Assembly: GCF_018130695.1 (NCBI RefSeq)
Contig: NZ_JAFCJX010000014.1
Location: 149,315-213,314 of the forward strand
Length of the DNA stretch: 64,000 bases
Direction: 5' to 3'
DNA from: Bradyrhizobium jicamae
GTDB taxonomy: Bacteria > Pseudomonadota > Alphaproteobacteria > Rhizobiales > Xanthobacteraceae
Every line of letters starts with the position of its first letter. The first letter of the stretch is position 1. The position numbers were made by a program, and so were the translations under genes. The notes below the pieces were generated by a model, which made no database searches, had not been told where the DNA came from, and saw only the letters and a program-made list of their open reading frames with translations. Shown one piece after another: positions 36,477 through 45,580 of the stretch.

Positions 36477-38066
36477 TCAGGCGGCCGGAAATTCAAGCTC
36501 GAAGGTCACGCCGGCGTCTGATGGCCGCAGATGGATCGATCCGCCATGGCTGATCATGATGGCCTGGACGATCGCGAGCCCCATGCCGGTGCCGCCGGTG
36601 TCGCGACGCGTGGTGAAGAAGGCATCGAAGATCCGGTCGCGATTGGGCTCCGAGATCGGATCGCCGTCATTGCTCACGGTCATCCTCACGATACTGCGAT
36701 CGTCGATCGCCTCGATGCGCACATTCCTGGCGTTGTGGCGGATCGCATTCTCGGTGAGGTGCACCAGCACGATCTGGGCCTTCTCGCCGGACATGGCGAT
36801 AGAACGGTCGAGACAGCCGATGGCGATGATCGCCCGGCCTGGAAAGCGCGCCATCAAGCCGTTGACGACCGCGCCAAGCTGGATCCGCTCGTTCTGGGGG
36901 ACGCTCTCGGCGCGCGCCAACTCGCGCAACCGGTGGCCCATCGCCTCCAGCCGCTCGGCGTCGCCGAGAATGTTCGAGACGAACGTCTTTTGCTCGGTTC
37001 GCGTGAGCGTGTCCGACTTGCTCTGCAGCGAATCGAGCAGCAGCTCGGCAGCGCCCTTGATCGATGTCAGGGGCGATTTCAATTCGTGGGTCAGGTGGGC
37101 CGAGAACGTTGCGATGTAGTCGGAGCGGCGCGAGAGCTGCTGCGCCATGCCGAGAAAACTGTCCGACAGCTGCGCGAGCTCGCGCGTGCCGTAATGCTGC
37201 AGCGGCCGAAACGCATCGCGATCGCCGCGGCCGATCCGCGTCGCGCGGTCGACCAGCTCGCGCATCGGCCGCGTCACGGTGCGGGAGAAGATCAATCCGA
37301 TCGCGATGGTCGCGAGCACGACGGTCAAGGCCGCCAGGATGAACTTGCCGCGCTCCAGATAGATGTGCTCGAAGATGTTGCTTGGCGTTCGCGAAGTGTA
37401 GATCACGCCGGCCACGCGATTGTTGACGATGACGGGCATCGCGGAAAAGACGTGAACGCCGACGCCGCGGCTGATCGAATAGATCGGAGGTGGCGGCTTG
37501 TCGGGAACGCGGATGCGCAGGGCGGCGCTGTACTGCCCCTTTAACGCGGCCGCGACCTCTTCAATATGGGCGAGCGACTGCCCGACCTCCTGGCGCCCGG
37601 CGATCACGGTGCCGTTCGGATCCAGGATGCGAAAGCCTGCCAGCGTCACTTTTTGCGTCTCGCGGATGATCGGCATCAAGCGCGCGCCGATCTCTAGATA
37701 GGCCGGGTCCGCTGGCTTTGTTGCCGGCAATGCGTCGGGCCGGCGGCGCAGCAAATCGTTGCCGGCGAGATCGAGGGTCGGTCGGATGGGGGTGAGTTCG
37801 CCGGGATCAGGCACGGCTTGCGGTGGCAACTCGACCCCTAGGGGAATGCCGCGGTCGAGCCGTGCTTGCACCTCCTGAGCACAGATGGCCGCAAGCACGC
37901 GGCTTTGCGCGATCAGCTCGGCCTGGGTCTGGTGGATCAGCTGGTTGTCGTAGAGGCGGAACAGGAACAGCCCGACCAGCGGGAGCGTTGCCACGGTCGC
38001 GAGCACGACAAAGACGACGAGGCCGAGCGAAGGCCGCCACTTTTCGCGCGCGCGGAACAGCGTCAT
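36477..38066 (-). CDS. Sensor histidine kinase (CreC-like architecture)
   Basis: The 529-residue protein has two membrane helices (about residues 15-35 and 245-265) around a periplasmic sensor domain, then HAMP, then HisKA with FSAHLTHELKSPLTSI (phospho-His in THELKSP). A HATPase_c domain follows with ENAIRHNARNV and the G-box GGTGMGLAIV. The start at 38066 is set by an ATGA overlap with the response regulator stop. It pairs with that regulator. The signal is unknown; envelope-related neighbours suggest envelope stress. Confidence 0.92.
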   Translation of the reverse strand: MTLFRAREKWRPSLGLVVFVVLATVATLPLVGLFLFRLYDNQLIHQTQAELIAQSRVLAAICAQEVQARLDRGIPLGVELPPQAVPDPGELTPIRPTLDLAGNDLLRRRPDALPATKPADPAYLEIGARLMPIIRETQKVTLAGFRILDPNGTVIAGRQEVGQSLAHIEEVAAALKGQYSAALRIRVPDKPPPPIYSISRGVGVHVFSAMPVIVNNRVAGVIYTSRTPSNIFEHIYLERGKFILAALTVVLATIAIGLIFSRTVTRPMRELVDRATRIGRGDRDAFRPLQHYGTRELAQLSDSFLGMAQQLSRRSDYIATFSAHLTHELKSPLTSIKGAAELLLDSLQSKSDTLTRTEQKTFVSNILGDAERLEAMGHRLRELARAESVPQNERIQLGAVVNGLMARFPGRAIIAIGCLDRSIAMSGEKAQIVLVHLTENAIRHNARNVRIEAIDDRSIVRMTVSNDGDPISEPNRDRIFDAFFTTRRDTGGTGMGLAIVQAIMISHGGSIHLRPSDAGVTFELEFPAA

Positions 38067-38767
38067 GCCTGCAGCTCGCACCGGCCGAGCTTGAAGCCGA
38101 CGCCATGGACGGTCTCGATGACATTGTCGCAATTCACCGCTGCGAGCTTGGCTCTGATGTTGCGGATATGGCTGTCGATGGTGCGGTCCGAGACCTGGAT
38201 GTTGAGCTGATAGGCCGCGCTCATGATCTGCTCGCGGCTGAACACCGACGCCGGGCGGGTCAGGAAGGCGCGGAGGATGCCAAACTCGATCGCGGTCAAC
38301 CGAAGCGGATGGCCGGCGAAGGTTGCCACATGCTGCTCAGGATCGACGGATAGATTGCCCTGCGTGAGCGCGGCAGTCGCCTGTGTCCCATTGCTGCCCC
38401 GCGCACTCATCCGGCGCAGGATGACATTGACCCGCGCGACGAGTTCGCGCGGGCTAAATGGCTTGGTGACGTAATCGTCGCCGCCGATCTCGAGGCCGAG
38501 GATTCGGTCGATCTCGTCGTCGCGTGCGGAGAGGAAAAGGATCGGCACGTCGGACGACTTGCGGATCTCGCGGCAGACATCGAGCCCGTCGAACTCGGGC
38601 ATGCCGATGTCGAGCACGATCAGGTCCGGCCGGTCGCTGGCAAAGCGCGTCAGCGCCTCCTTGCCGTCGCGCGCCTCGGTGACGCTCATGCCGGCCTTCT
38701 TCAGCGCGACGCGGATGACCTCGCGGATGTGGAGGTCGTCGTCGACGATGAGGATGCGGTGGGTCAA
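38063..38767 (-). CDS. OmpR-family response regulator (CreB-like)
   Basis: The 234-residue protein has a receiver domain with phospho-acceptor Asp in LIVLDIGMPEFDG, then Lys in DDYVTKPFSPREL. A winged-helix DNA-binding domain ends in SDRTIDSHIRNIRAKL and ETVHGVGFKL. It is coupled to the kinase gene downstream and lies 24 bases after the polytopic protein gene, forming a three-gene operon. Confidence 0.93.
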   Translation of the reverse strand: MTHRILIVDDDLHIREVIRVALKKAGMSVTEARDGKEALTRFASDRPDLIVLDIGMPEFDGLDVCREIRKSSDVPILFLSARDDEIDRILGLEIGGDDYVTKPFSPRELVARVNVILRRMSARGSNGTQATAALTQGNLSVDPEQHVATFAGHPLRLTAIEFGILRAFLTRPASVFSREQIMSAAYQLNIQVSDRTIDSHIRNIRAKLAAVNCDNVIETVHGVGFKLGRCELQA

Positions 38768-38791
38768 AAGGTCTCTCCGAATCGAAGGTCG

Positions 38792-40297
38792 TCAACCTGC
38801 CGCCGGGCCGGGCTGATCGGCAGCCAGATAACGCTGCAGTCGCCAGGAACGAAAACTCCAGCCGCGCCAGGACGTCGCCTGCTGGCGTTGCTGTTCTACA
38901 AGCCAATTGCGGTGCAAGACAAGGCGAGGATGGACGGAGCCGAGCTTGACCGCCTTGTCGATCGCCGGCAGGGCTTCCGGGCCGAGCTGCATGAGATAGT
39001 CGATATCGAGTTGTACGCCCTTGCCGGCCACCTCGCTGCTGTGGGCGACGTTGTAGTCGGCGACGAAGGCGGCGAAATTGACCAGCGAGCAGGTGTAGAG
39101 GACCGCAGTGAGTGCGAGCAGATTGGCGCAGACGAGCCAATGGTTCGATCGCTGCAGCGCGATCCGCGCGAGAATCAGGGCGAGGCCGACGGCCACCAGC
39201 AGCATCCAGACGAAAGCCGCGATGCGCCAGTATGTGAGCAGGTAGGTCTGCACATAGAGGTCAAGGCGCAGCATGGAGGAAATCACGAGCAGGATGTTCT
39301 GGCCGACCCAGAGATAGACCAGCGGCCGGATCATCCGCGCGTGCTCGGCGGGACCAGCGGGCCGCATCGCGACCAGGACGAAGCCGGCGGCCAGCAGGGC
39401 CGTCACGATCAGCGGATAGGCGCCGCGATGGGCGTAGGACGCAAAGGTGATGTCTGATGGCAGCGCTCCGTTACCCCAGAGATAGATCATGTCGAGGATC
39501 GTCTGGACCGCGAACAGCAGGTTGAACAGGACCAGCGAGCGCAGGATGGTCGGGGCACCGAAGAGATCGATGAGTTCGGACGGCCGAGTTGGGAGGGCCT
39601 CCCTGACTTCAGCCGGCTTGCTCGCGATCGCAGCCTTCTGCTGCCACCGCGCCTGGATGAAGGGCCAGATCAGCGCCAGCGCCGCCGTCCAGAACAAGGT
39701 CCGGCCCAGGCTGAGATAGGACGAGGGATCGCCGGGGTTCAACTGAGTGATCCACTTCGCGATCAGCGGATTGGCGGCTGCGAACAGGAATACGAAGATG
39801 CATCCGAACAGGAGGGGCACGAACCACAGTGCGAAGCCTCTGGTGAGGGCAGGCAGATTGAAGGCACGGATAAGGTCCGCGAAGAATCGGAACGGGCCGA
39901 CCAGATAGAGGTCGAACAGAGCGGCTGCACCGGCCGCGAGGCCGTCAAGATGTCGGTTCGTCGTCAGCACCAGCGCTGAACCGAGTGTCAGCATCACAAA
40001 CGCCAGGGACAGCGCATTGATGTCTTCCAGGCTGGGGATCAGTCCGAGCATGACGAGGGCGACCGCGATCAGCAGTCGCTTGTGATCGAGTGTTCCTCGA
40101 TTTGCGCAGAACGAGGTGCAGGCCAGGACAAGCGCGAACAGTGCGGCCGAAATGCCGACGCGCTGATCGTAGAAGAGCCAGTCGGCGAATCCCGCGAGGA
40201 CAAGCGTCGCGATCGCTTTCGCCGGCGGAATAGGCGCGGGAGATACGCCGGCATCGGTTTCTCGTGAAGCAAGGCTCGTCATCGTGTTCTCTGTCAT
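38792..40297 (-). CDS. Polytopic membrane protein, DUF4173-like
   Basis: The 501-residue protein has about twelve hydrophobic segments and the pattern of DUF4173/DUF4153 proteins (ILDMIYLWGNGALP; a C-terminal soluble tail with DIDYLMQLGPEALPAIDKA). Function is unknown. It is the first gene of the operon with the CreBC-like pair, in the position where CreD occurs in other bacteria, but its sequence is not CreD-like. It probably acts in the inner membrane as target or partner of the two-component system. Confidence 0.8.
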   Translation of the reverse strand: MTENTMTSLASRETDAGVSPAPIPPAKAIATLVLAGFADWLFYDQRVGISAALFALVLACTSFCANRGTLDHKRLLIAVALVMLGLIPSLEDINALSLAFVMLTLGSALVLTTNRHLDGLAAGAAALFDLYLVGPFRFFADLIRAFNLPALTRGFALWFVPLLFGCIFVFLFAAANPLIAKWITQLNPGDPSSYLSLGRTLFWTAALALIWPFIQARWQQKAAIASKPAEVREALPTRPSELIDLFGAPTILRSLVLFNLLFAVQTILDMIYLWGNGALPSDITFASYAHRGAYPLIVTALLAAGFVLVAMRPAGPAEHARMIRPLVYLWVGQNILLVISSMLRLDLYVQTYLLTYWRIAAFVWMLLVAVGLALILARIALQRSNHWLVCANLLALTAVLYTCSLVNFAAFVADYNVAHSSEVAGKGVQLDIDYLMQLGPEALPAIDKAVKLGSVHPRLVLHRNWLVEQQRQQATSWRGWSFRSWRLQRYLAADQPGPAAG

Positions 40298-40536
40298 TGT
40301 TCAAATCCATCCTGTCGATGGTGTCACCGGCCGGCTCTTGTTGGAGACGCCCTGACGGTCGCTGCCTGAAACGCCGTGCAGTTTGATTGCTGCTTGTGCA
40401 GATAGCGGGAGCGGGCTCTGCAGGAATTCAGGATTCTTATGCAGAGTATGTGCAGGAGTTGTTATTCGTTCGCCTGCGCGCAAGTCGTTTGATAGATGCG
40501 GTCACATCGCACTCCTGCGCACAATCGTTGCCTCAG

Positions 40537-41838
40537 ATGTCATTGAGCAAACGCGTCGGCATCGTCCTGCTCTGGCTTGCCGCGCCGGTCCTGATCTTCG
40601 TTGGTGTCAAGAATAACGATCCGTATCTGGTTCACCTCCGGGGCGCCGGGAATATCCTGATGACGATCGCCGGTGTTGCGATCGTCCTCCTGCTGGTCAG
40701 GCGCGGCTATTGGCGGAGATGGGGCGGGCGGCTCCTCATCGTGTTGTGGGGCCTAGCGCCGCTGATGCTTGCGAATGCGCATCTCACCTTCGAGATCAGG
40801 AAGCGTCAGGTCCTGCAAACCGAGTCGGTGCAGGCCCGCCAGCTCGGTCAGCATTTCGCCGTGGGCTATTCGTCATTCGACGATGTTGCGGCGCTGTCCG
40901 AGAGAGGCTTGATCTCCGGCATCTACGTCACCGGCCGCAATCTTCGCGGCAGCAAGACGGCCGAGACGCTCAAGGCGGAGATCGCAGCACTGCAGAACAA
41001 GCGTCGGTCCGTGGGATTGCCGCCCTTGATGGTCGCGACCGACCAGGAGGGCGGGATCGTCTCGCATCTGTCGCCGGCGTTGACGAGAATTCCCGCGCTC
41101 GCCACGCTGACTGAGCTGCCGCCGGCCGAGCGGAAAGCCAAGGCTGAATCATTCGGGCGGACCCACGGACAGGAGCTTGCCGAGATCGGCGTGAACCTGA
41201 ATTTCGCGCCCGTGCTCGATCTGCGGCCGGAAGCAAAGCGCAACCGGTTTGACTTCAATACCTTGATCGGACAGCGCGCGATCTCGGACGACCCGGCGAA
41301 GGTCAGCGAGATTGCCGAGGCCTATATCCACGGGCTCGAGGCGTCCGGCGTCAACGGGACGGTCAAGCATTTCCCCGGTCTTGGCCGCGTCCGTGCCGAC
41401 ACCCATCATTTCACCGCGAAGCTGGCAACGCCGATCGATCAACTCGAGGCGACCGATTGGCGTCCATTCCGCGAGGTGCTGGCGCGGACCAACGCGCGGC
41501 TCATGGTGGGTCATGTGGCGCTGACGGCGATCGATCCGGATCGTCCGGCGTCACATTCCAAAGCCGTCATTGACGGGATTATCAGGAAGACCTGGGGCTA
41601 TCAGGGGATCGTCATCACCGACGATTTCGTGATGGGTGCGATCTACCAGGGCGATGTCTGCACGTCGGTCGTGGAGGCGCTGAATGCTGGCGCCGACCTC
41701 GTGCTGGTGGCCTATGATGGTGCGCAGTTCTACCGCATCTTCGCCTGCGCGGCCGCAGCCGCAAAGCAGGGGCAGCTTGATCAGACCATGCTCGATGACA
41801 GCGCGGCGCGGCTGCGACGCGCATTTGCCGTCGATTAA
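40537..41838 (+). CDS. Membrane-anchored glycoside hydrolase family 3 (NagZ-like)
   Basis: From ATG 40537 the protein has 433 residues. Three hydrophobic segments lie near residues 7-23, 41-55 and 65-79, followed by a single GH3 catalytic domain. The motifs are TDQEGGIVSHL, KHFPGLGRV with a following DTHHF (the His of the NagZ acid/base dyad) and the nucleophile in VITDDFVMG (Asp362). Cytoplasmic NagZ lacks membrane anchors, so this enzyme probably faces the periplasm and removes N-acetylglucosaminyl or glucosyl units there. A longer frame upstream lacks a good ribosome site. It is divergent from the two-component operon. Confidence 0.85.
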   Translation: MSLSKRVGIVLLWLAAPVLIFVGVKNNDPYLVHLRGAGNILMTIAGVAIVLLLVRRGYWRRWGGRLLIVLWGLAPLMLANAHLTFEIRKRQVLQTESVQARQLGQHFAVGYSSFDDVAALSERGLISGIYVTGRNLRGSKTAETLKAEIAALQNKRRSVGLPPLMVATDQEGGIVSHLSPALTRIPALATLTELPPAERKAKAESFGRTHGQELAEIGVNLNFAPVLDLRPEAKRNRFDFNTLIGQRAISDDPAKVSEIAEAYIHGLEASGVNGTVKHFPGLGRVRADTHHFTAKLATPIDQLEATDWRPFREVLARTNARLMVGHVALTAIDPDRPASHSKAVIDGIIRKTWGYQGIVITDDFVMGAIYQGDVCTSVVEALNAGADLVLVAYDGAQFYRIFACAAAAAKQGQLDQTMLDDSAARLRRAFAVD

Positions 41839-41860
41839 TCGGCGGCGAAGCAGAGTGGAA

Positions 41861-43018
41861 TCAGGATCGCACGCCGATCGCGGTCTTGTAGTCCTGATGC
41901 TTGGACCACGACACGTAATAGGCGACGCCGGTCATGGCGACGATGCCGGCGATGCTGACGAGGACCTGCCGCGTCAGTGAATTCGGTCCGGTGATCAGGA
42001 TGAAATGTGCGGCGAACGACAGGAACACGCCCGCGCAGAACACCGCCAGCCACTCCTCTCCGCATTTGACGAGCGGCTGCAGCGCGCGCGAGCACAGGCC
42101 CTTCCAATCGCGCGGCACGACCAGGGTGAACAGGAAGGTCAGCGCCAGGAAGTGCAGGATGCGGTAGGGCGCGACATTCTCCTTGTCGTTCGGCAGGAAG
42201 GTGTTGAGCACCGTGTCCGGGATCAGCTCGGCGAGCGCGGGCAGCCGGGGACTGGCCGTCAGCACGAGCGCGAACAGCAGGTAGGCCAGCGCCGCGGCGC
42301 GGAGCGCGGCGATGCCCTGCATCCAGCGGATGACGCGCGAATAGCGTTTGCTGACCAGTGAAAACCAGCCGCCGAGCACGAACAGCAGCTGCCAGCAGAA
42401 CGGATTGAAGTACCAGCGGCCGTCCGGATAGGCGGCCAGGTTCCAGTCGAGGATGCGTGCGGCGACGTAGAGCGCGATCGAGGCTGCCAAGGTCAGGTTC
42501 GGCCAGCGCAACAGGCCGAACAGCGTGAATGGCAGGAAGGCCATCAGGGCGATGAAGAGCTGCAGGACGTCGAGATTGAGCGGCTTGGCCTGCATGAACA
42601 GCCCATAGATGATCGTCCGGATCGGATGGTCGATGAAGCCCGTGATGTTGAATTCGCCGATGATCTCGGGAGCCGCGGTCTGCGCCGCGACATAGCCGAT
42701 CAGGTCGACATAGATCACGAACAACACGATGTAGGCCGCGTAGAGCTGCCAGACGCGCTTGAAGATGCGGGTTGCAGCCACGACATATCCGCGCTCGACG
42801 GCGATCCGGGCATAGATGATGGCTGCGGCATAGCCGCCGACGAAGACGAACAGATCGGTCGCGCCGCTGAAGCCGAAATTGCGCAGGGTCAGTGCGCTGA
42901 CCGCGTTGTGGGGAATGTGGTCCAGGAAAAGAAACCAGTTCGCGATGCCAAGCAGCAGGGCGATCCTGAGATCGCCATCGCGTGCCGCGATCTCGGCCTT
43001 GATCGTTGGATTCATCAA
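41861..43018 (-). CDS. OpgC-domain membrane acyltransferase-like protein
   Basis: The 385-residue protein has about ten membrane segments and the OpgC pattern (LFLDHIPHNAVS, FGFSGATDLFVFVGGYAA). OpgC-type enzymes add succinyl groups to periplasmic glucans, so this gene fits the envelope theme of its neighbours. Which glucan is modified cannot be told. It is convergent with the GH3 gene, 22 bases apart. Confidence 0.88.
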   Translation of the reverse strand: MMNPTIKAEIAARDGDLRIALLLGIANWFLFLDHIPHNAVSALTLRNFGFSGATDLFVFVGGYAAAIIYARIAVERGYVVAATRIFKRVWQLYAAYIVLFVIYVDLIGYVAAQTAAPEIIGEFNITGFIDHPIRTIIYGLFMQAKPLNLDVLQLFIALMAFLPFTLFGLLRWPNLTLAASIALYVAARILDWNLAAYPDGRWYFNPFCWQLLFVLGGWFSLVSKRYSRVIRWMQGIAALRAAALAYLLFALVLTASPRLPALAELIPDTVLNTFLPNDKENVAPYRILHFLALTFLFTLVVPRDWKGLCSRALQPLVKCGEEWLAVFCAGVFLSFAAHFILITGPNSLTRQVLVSIAGIVAMTGVAYYVSWSKHQDYKTAIGVRS

Positions 43019-43171
43019 AAGCTTTTTTGTTTGCCCGGATAACGATCCGCGAATCTAGCGCAACCGTCCGCTCACTCAGAATAGACTTTGCGTGAGGTAC
43101 AGGTAGTCCGCCATCGAGCCAATGAAAGCCCGGATCACGGTTTCGCAACGTAATCGTGATCGCCGGCGCCG

Positions 43172-43447
43172 TCAGACGGGCTCGTGTTTCCGCAGGTCGT
43201 GGAGATGATCGAACGTATTGGCCTGCAGGTCGGCGCCGGTCAGGCCGACGTCGGGAAGGGCTGCTTCCGCGAGGACGTCATCCGTGACGTCCTCGACCGC
43301 GCTATCCCTGATCTCGTGGATGAAGTTGATATTGGTGTATTCCCCCGAGGCAACCCGCGCGACGACATCGCGGCGGGTCATCTCGGGATCGACGATCGCC
43401 TCACGGCCGCGCCGGCCATAGTCGATCATGACGACAAAATACTGCAT
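43172..43447 (-). CDS. Small conserved-type hypothetical protein
   Basis: The 91-residue soluble protein begins MQYFVVMIDYGRRGREAIVD and is rich in Asp and Glu. I recognise the sequence style from Bradyrhizobium but know no function or domain. An overlapping frame on the other strand is judged a shadow because its composition is less protein-like. Confidence 0.6.
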   Translation of the reverse strand: MQYFVVMIDYGRRGREAIVDPEMTRRDVVARVASGEYTNINFIHEIRDSAVEDVTDDVLAEAALPDVGLTGADLQANTFDHLHDLRKHEPV

Positions 43448-43511
43448 GCCGGAAGCGAGGGCTCCGCTGACGATTGATTTGCAGTATTGCTGAAAAGAAG
43501 AAAAATGTCAA

Positions 43512-43584
43512 GGCCGAATGTGAAAAATTCGGCCCCGACACCGATTCGCCGCCCGGCGCGGGCATGAGCCGTCGCCCCGGGCGG
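43512..43584. terminator. Two hairpins between the small gene and the S24 repressor gene
   Basis: GGCCGAAT (43512-43519) pairs perfectly with ATTCGGCC (43527-43534). CCGCCCGG (43549-43556) pairs with CCGGGCGG (43577-43584). They lie just after the 3' end of the leftward repressor gene and probably end its transcript, although neither is followed directly by a clean U-run in that direction. Confidence 0.45.
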
Positions 43585-43590
43585 TAGGCC

Positions 43591-44205
43591 TTATTTCCCT
43601 TTGGCCTTGCGAGCCCGGGCGGCCGTCTTGCCGCGCATCCGATTGATCTGCCCCCGGGGCAGCGTCAGGCAGATCTCGCCGATCCATTCCAGCTTCACCC
43701 CGTTGATCGGCTTGGCGTTGAAGCTCTTGAGATTGACCTGGCTTGCCGAACTGCCGCGCTCGATGGTCTTGAGATAGCGCTCGCCGCTCTTCAGGCGGAC
43801 GACGGCCTCCTCGCCGTAATAGCTCGACAGGGGGTGGCGCTGCTCGCGGTAGACCACGATCACGTCGCCGTTCTCGTACTTCGGCAGCATCGAATCGCCG
43901 GAAACCTCGAAGGCGATGGTTTCTTCCGAGAGCGGGAAGGGCAGCTCGATCTCGCCGAGACCGTCCGGCGGGACCTGCTCGAAATCCGGCTCGATCGAGG
44001 CGCCGGCGCCGACCCGGCCCATGATCGGCACCATGTTCAGCTCGAGATATTCCACGATCGGGGCGATCTCCGAGGCCTTGATCAGCCTGATCCCGGACAG
44101 GATCTCCGATACCGCGCCCGGCCGCACGCCCATGGCTTCCGCCAGGCCTCCCTTTGACTTGCCCGTACGATCCAATGCGGCCACGACCATTTTGACGTCC
44201 AACAT
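43591..44205 (-). CDS. S24 (LexA/CI-like) helix-turn-helix repressor
   Basis: The 204-residue protein joins a short N-terminal helix-turn-helix (about residues 5-45, GGLAEAMGVRPGAVSEILSG) to a C-terminal S24 domain. The S24 domain has the catalytic Ser105 in GDSMLP and a Lys at 139 or 146. An AG pair in GAGAS before the domain could be the self-cleavage site. It probably represses its own promoter and the divergent gcrA-like gene, with possible inactivation by self-cleavage. AGAGGTG precedes the ATG. The gene is AT-richer at its promoter than its surroundings, which fits a phage-derived regulator. Confidence 0.88.
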   Translation of the reverse strand: MLDVKMVVAALDRTGKSKGGLAEAMGVRPGAVSEILSGIRLIKASEIAPIVEYLELNMVPIMGRVGAGASIEPDFEQVPPDGLGEIELPFPLSEETIAFEVSGDSMLPKYENGDVIVVYREQRHPLSSYYGEEAVVRLKSGERYLKTIERGSSASQVNLKSFNAKPINGVKLEWIGEICLTLPRGQINRMRGKTAARARKAKGK

Positions 44206-44217
44206 AGTGCACCTCTG

Positions 44218-44294
44218 TTCCGAATCCCGGAAGGATATATAGCGTTACGATATTCGGAAAACAAGCTTGACTTTTCCTTCGGAATATCCTAACG
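44218..44294. promoter_or_regulatory. Divergent promoters with inverted operator sites for the S24 repressor
   Basis: Two copies of the 17-mer CGTTASGATATTCSGAA face each other at 44243-44259 and 44278-44294 (the second inverted). A TTCCG-N5-CGGAA palindrome lies at 44218-44232. The leftward promoter reads TTGTTT-N17-TATATA and the rightward one TTGACT-N17-TAACGT. Each 17-mer lies in the spacer of one promoter, so a bound repressor would block both genes. Confidence 0.65.
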
Positions 44295-44340
44295 TATGTG
44301 CAAGCGTCCGGACGCGACAGACAACAAGCAGGAATGATGT

Positions 44341-44889
44341 ATGGAAACGGCAAACTGGCCGCCCGAGCATTCGGCGGCCCTGCGGGATTTGCGTGCCCGT
44401 GGAATGTCTTACGCGGATATCACCAGGACGATCAACGCCCGGTTCAAGACCAGCTATAGCCGCAACGCCACGCTTGGCCGCGCCCAGCGTCTGGGGCTGG
44501 GAGCGCCCATCGAGGGCGGGCCAGCGCGCGGGGAGCGGGTTCCGGAGCTACCAAAGGTACGATCAGGCCCGAATCGACCACCGGAGGTCGAGGCGGCGGC
44601 GCGGGCCAATCTGTTTCAGGTTCCGAAGCCGTTCGTTTCAAACAAGAAAGCGCCTCCGCTGCGCTGCGTCGAGATCACGCCGCGCCATTGCGCGGTGACC
44701 GAGCTCGAGGCCGAGAATTGCCGGTATCCGTATGGCGGCGACGCCGAAGGCGAGCCGATCACCTTTTGCGGCCATCCCCGGCGACCGGGCTCGAGCTACT
44801 GCACCCCGCATTTTCATCTCAGCAGGGATCCCGAGGCCTCATTGCAGCCGGTCCTGACCGCCGCCTGGCTCGAGTTGATCACCCGCTGA
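44341..44889 (+). CDS. GcrA-family cell cycle regulator-like protein
   Basis: The 182-residue protein has the GcrA-type N-terminal helix-turn-helix (WPPEHSAALRDLRARGMSYADI, then SRNATLGRAQRLGLG) and the C-terminal Cys/His motif CRYPYGGD...FCGHPRRPGSSYC. GcrA binds sigma-70 and methylated GANTC sites in Caulobacter. This copy sits opposite an S24 repressor and may be a specialised or prophage-type paralogue rather than the housekeeping one. AGGA precedes the ATG. Confidence 0.85.
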   Translation: METANWPPEHSAALRDLRARGMSYADITRTINARFKTSYSRNATLGRAQRLGLGAPIEGGPARGERVPELPKVRSGPNRPPEVEAAARANLFQVPKPFVSNKKAPPLRCVEITPRHCAVTELEAENCRYPYGGDAEGEPITFCGHPRRPGSSYCTPHFHLSRDPEASLQPVLTAAWLELITR

Positions 44890-44983
44890 GCGCCGGGCGG
44901 TCCGCATTCCTTCTCCACGACCTCATCTGCCGCGGGAGCGCCTGGCTCCCGCGATGTCTTTCCTATTCCATGGAGCCCAATTC

Positions 44984-45553
44984 ATGCCCCGAGCCAAACG
45001 CCGAAAGCCGCATCATCCCCTTCACGATCGCAGGGCGCAGGATGTGCCGTTCAATGCCGAGGTCGCCTCGGTTGAGGTCGACGATCCCCTGGCGCTGGAG
45101 CCGGGCGACAAGATTGTCGCGCTGCGCTCAATTCGCAACGATCCGCTGGCCCGCTTGCATACGCATCACCAGATCGACGATGCCCAGTTCCGGGGCGGCC
45201 GGGCCTTCCAGAACGACTGGGAGAAGGCCGAACGCGGTCCGCGGGCGGTCGATCCGACCCGGGAATATGTCGATGGCGGCCAGCGCCGCGAACCGATCAC
45301 CGAGGGCCAGCGCCGCGCGGTGCTGCGGCTCAACCGCATCGAGCGTGAGCTCGGCGCCGACGGCTCGGCACTGGTGCATGACGTGCTGATCCTGGGCATG
45401 ACCATGGAGCAGGTCGGACAGCGGCGCGGTCTCCTGACCCAGCGCTGGCGCGATTATCTGGCGCGGCGCCTGCAGGAGTGCCTCGACCGGCTGGCGCTGG
45501 TGTACGGATTTGCCACGCCCCATCCGGTTCCGGTCAAGGAGATCGTTCGCTGA
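44984..45553 (+). CDS. DUF6456-like hypothetical protein
   Basis: From ATG 44984 the protein has 189 residues. The N-terminus is basic. The middle and C-terminal parts (DDAQFRGGRAFQNDWEKAERG; VHDVLILGMTMEQVGQRRGLLTQRW) resemble the helical helix-turn-helix-like region of DUF6456 proteins, though I am not certain of the family. It follows the GcrA-like gene by 94 bases on the same strand and is probably co-expressed with it. Confidence 0.65.
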   Translation: MPRAKRRKPHHPLHDRRAQDVPFNAEVASVEVDDPLALEPGDKIVALRSIRNDPLARLHTHHQIDDAQFRGGRAFQNDWEKAERGPRAVDPTREYVDGGQRREPITEGQRRAVLRLNRIERELGADGSALVHDVLILGMTMEQVGQRRGLLTQRWRDYLARRLQECLDRLALVYGFATPHPVPVKEIVR

Positions 45554-45580
45554 CGGCGAGACCGGTCGCCGCGCGGCCGA

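Noticed and set aside
43184..43477. A 97-codon + strand frame
   Set aside because: It is exactly antisense to the 91-residue gene at 43172-43447, which has the more protein-like composition.
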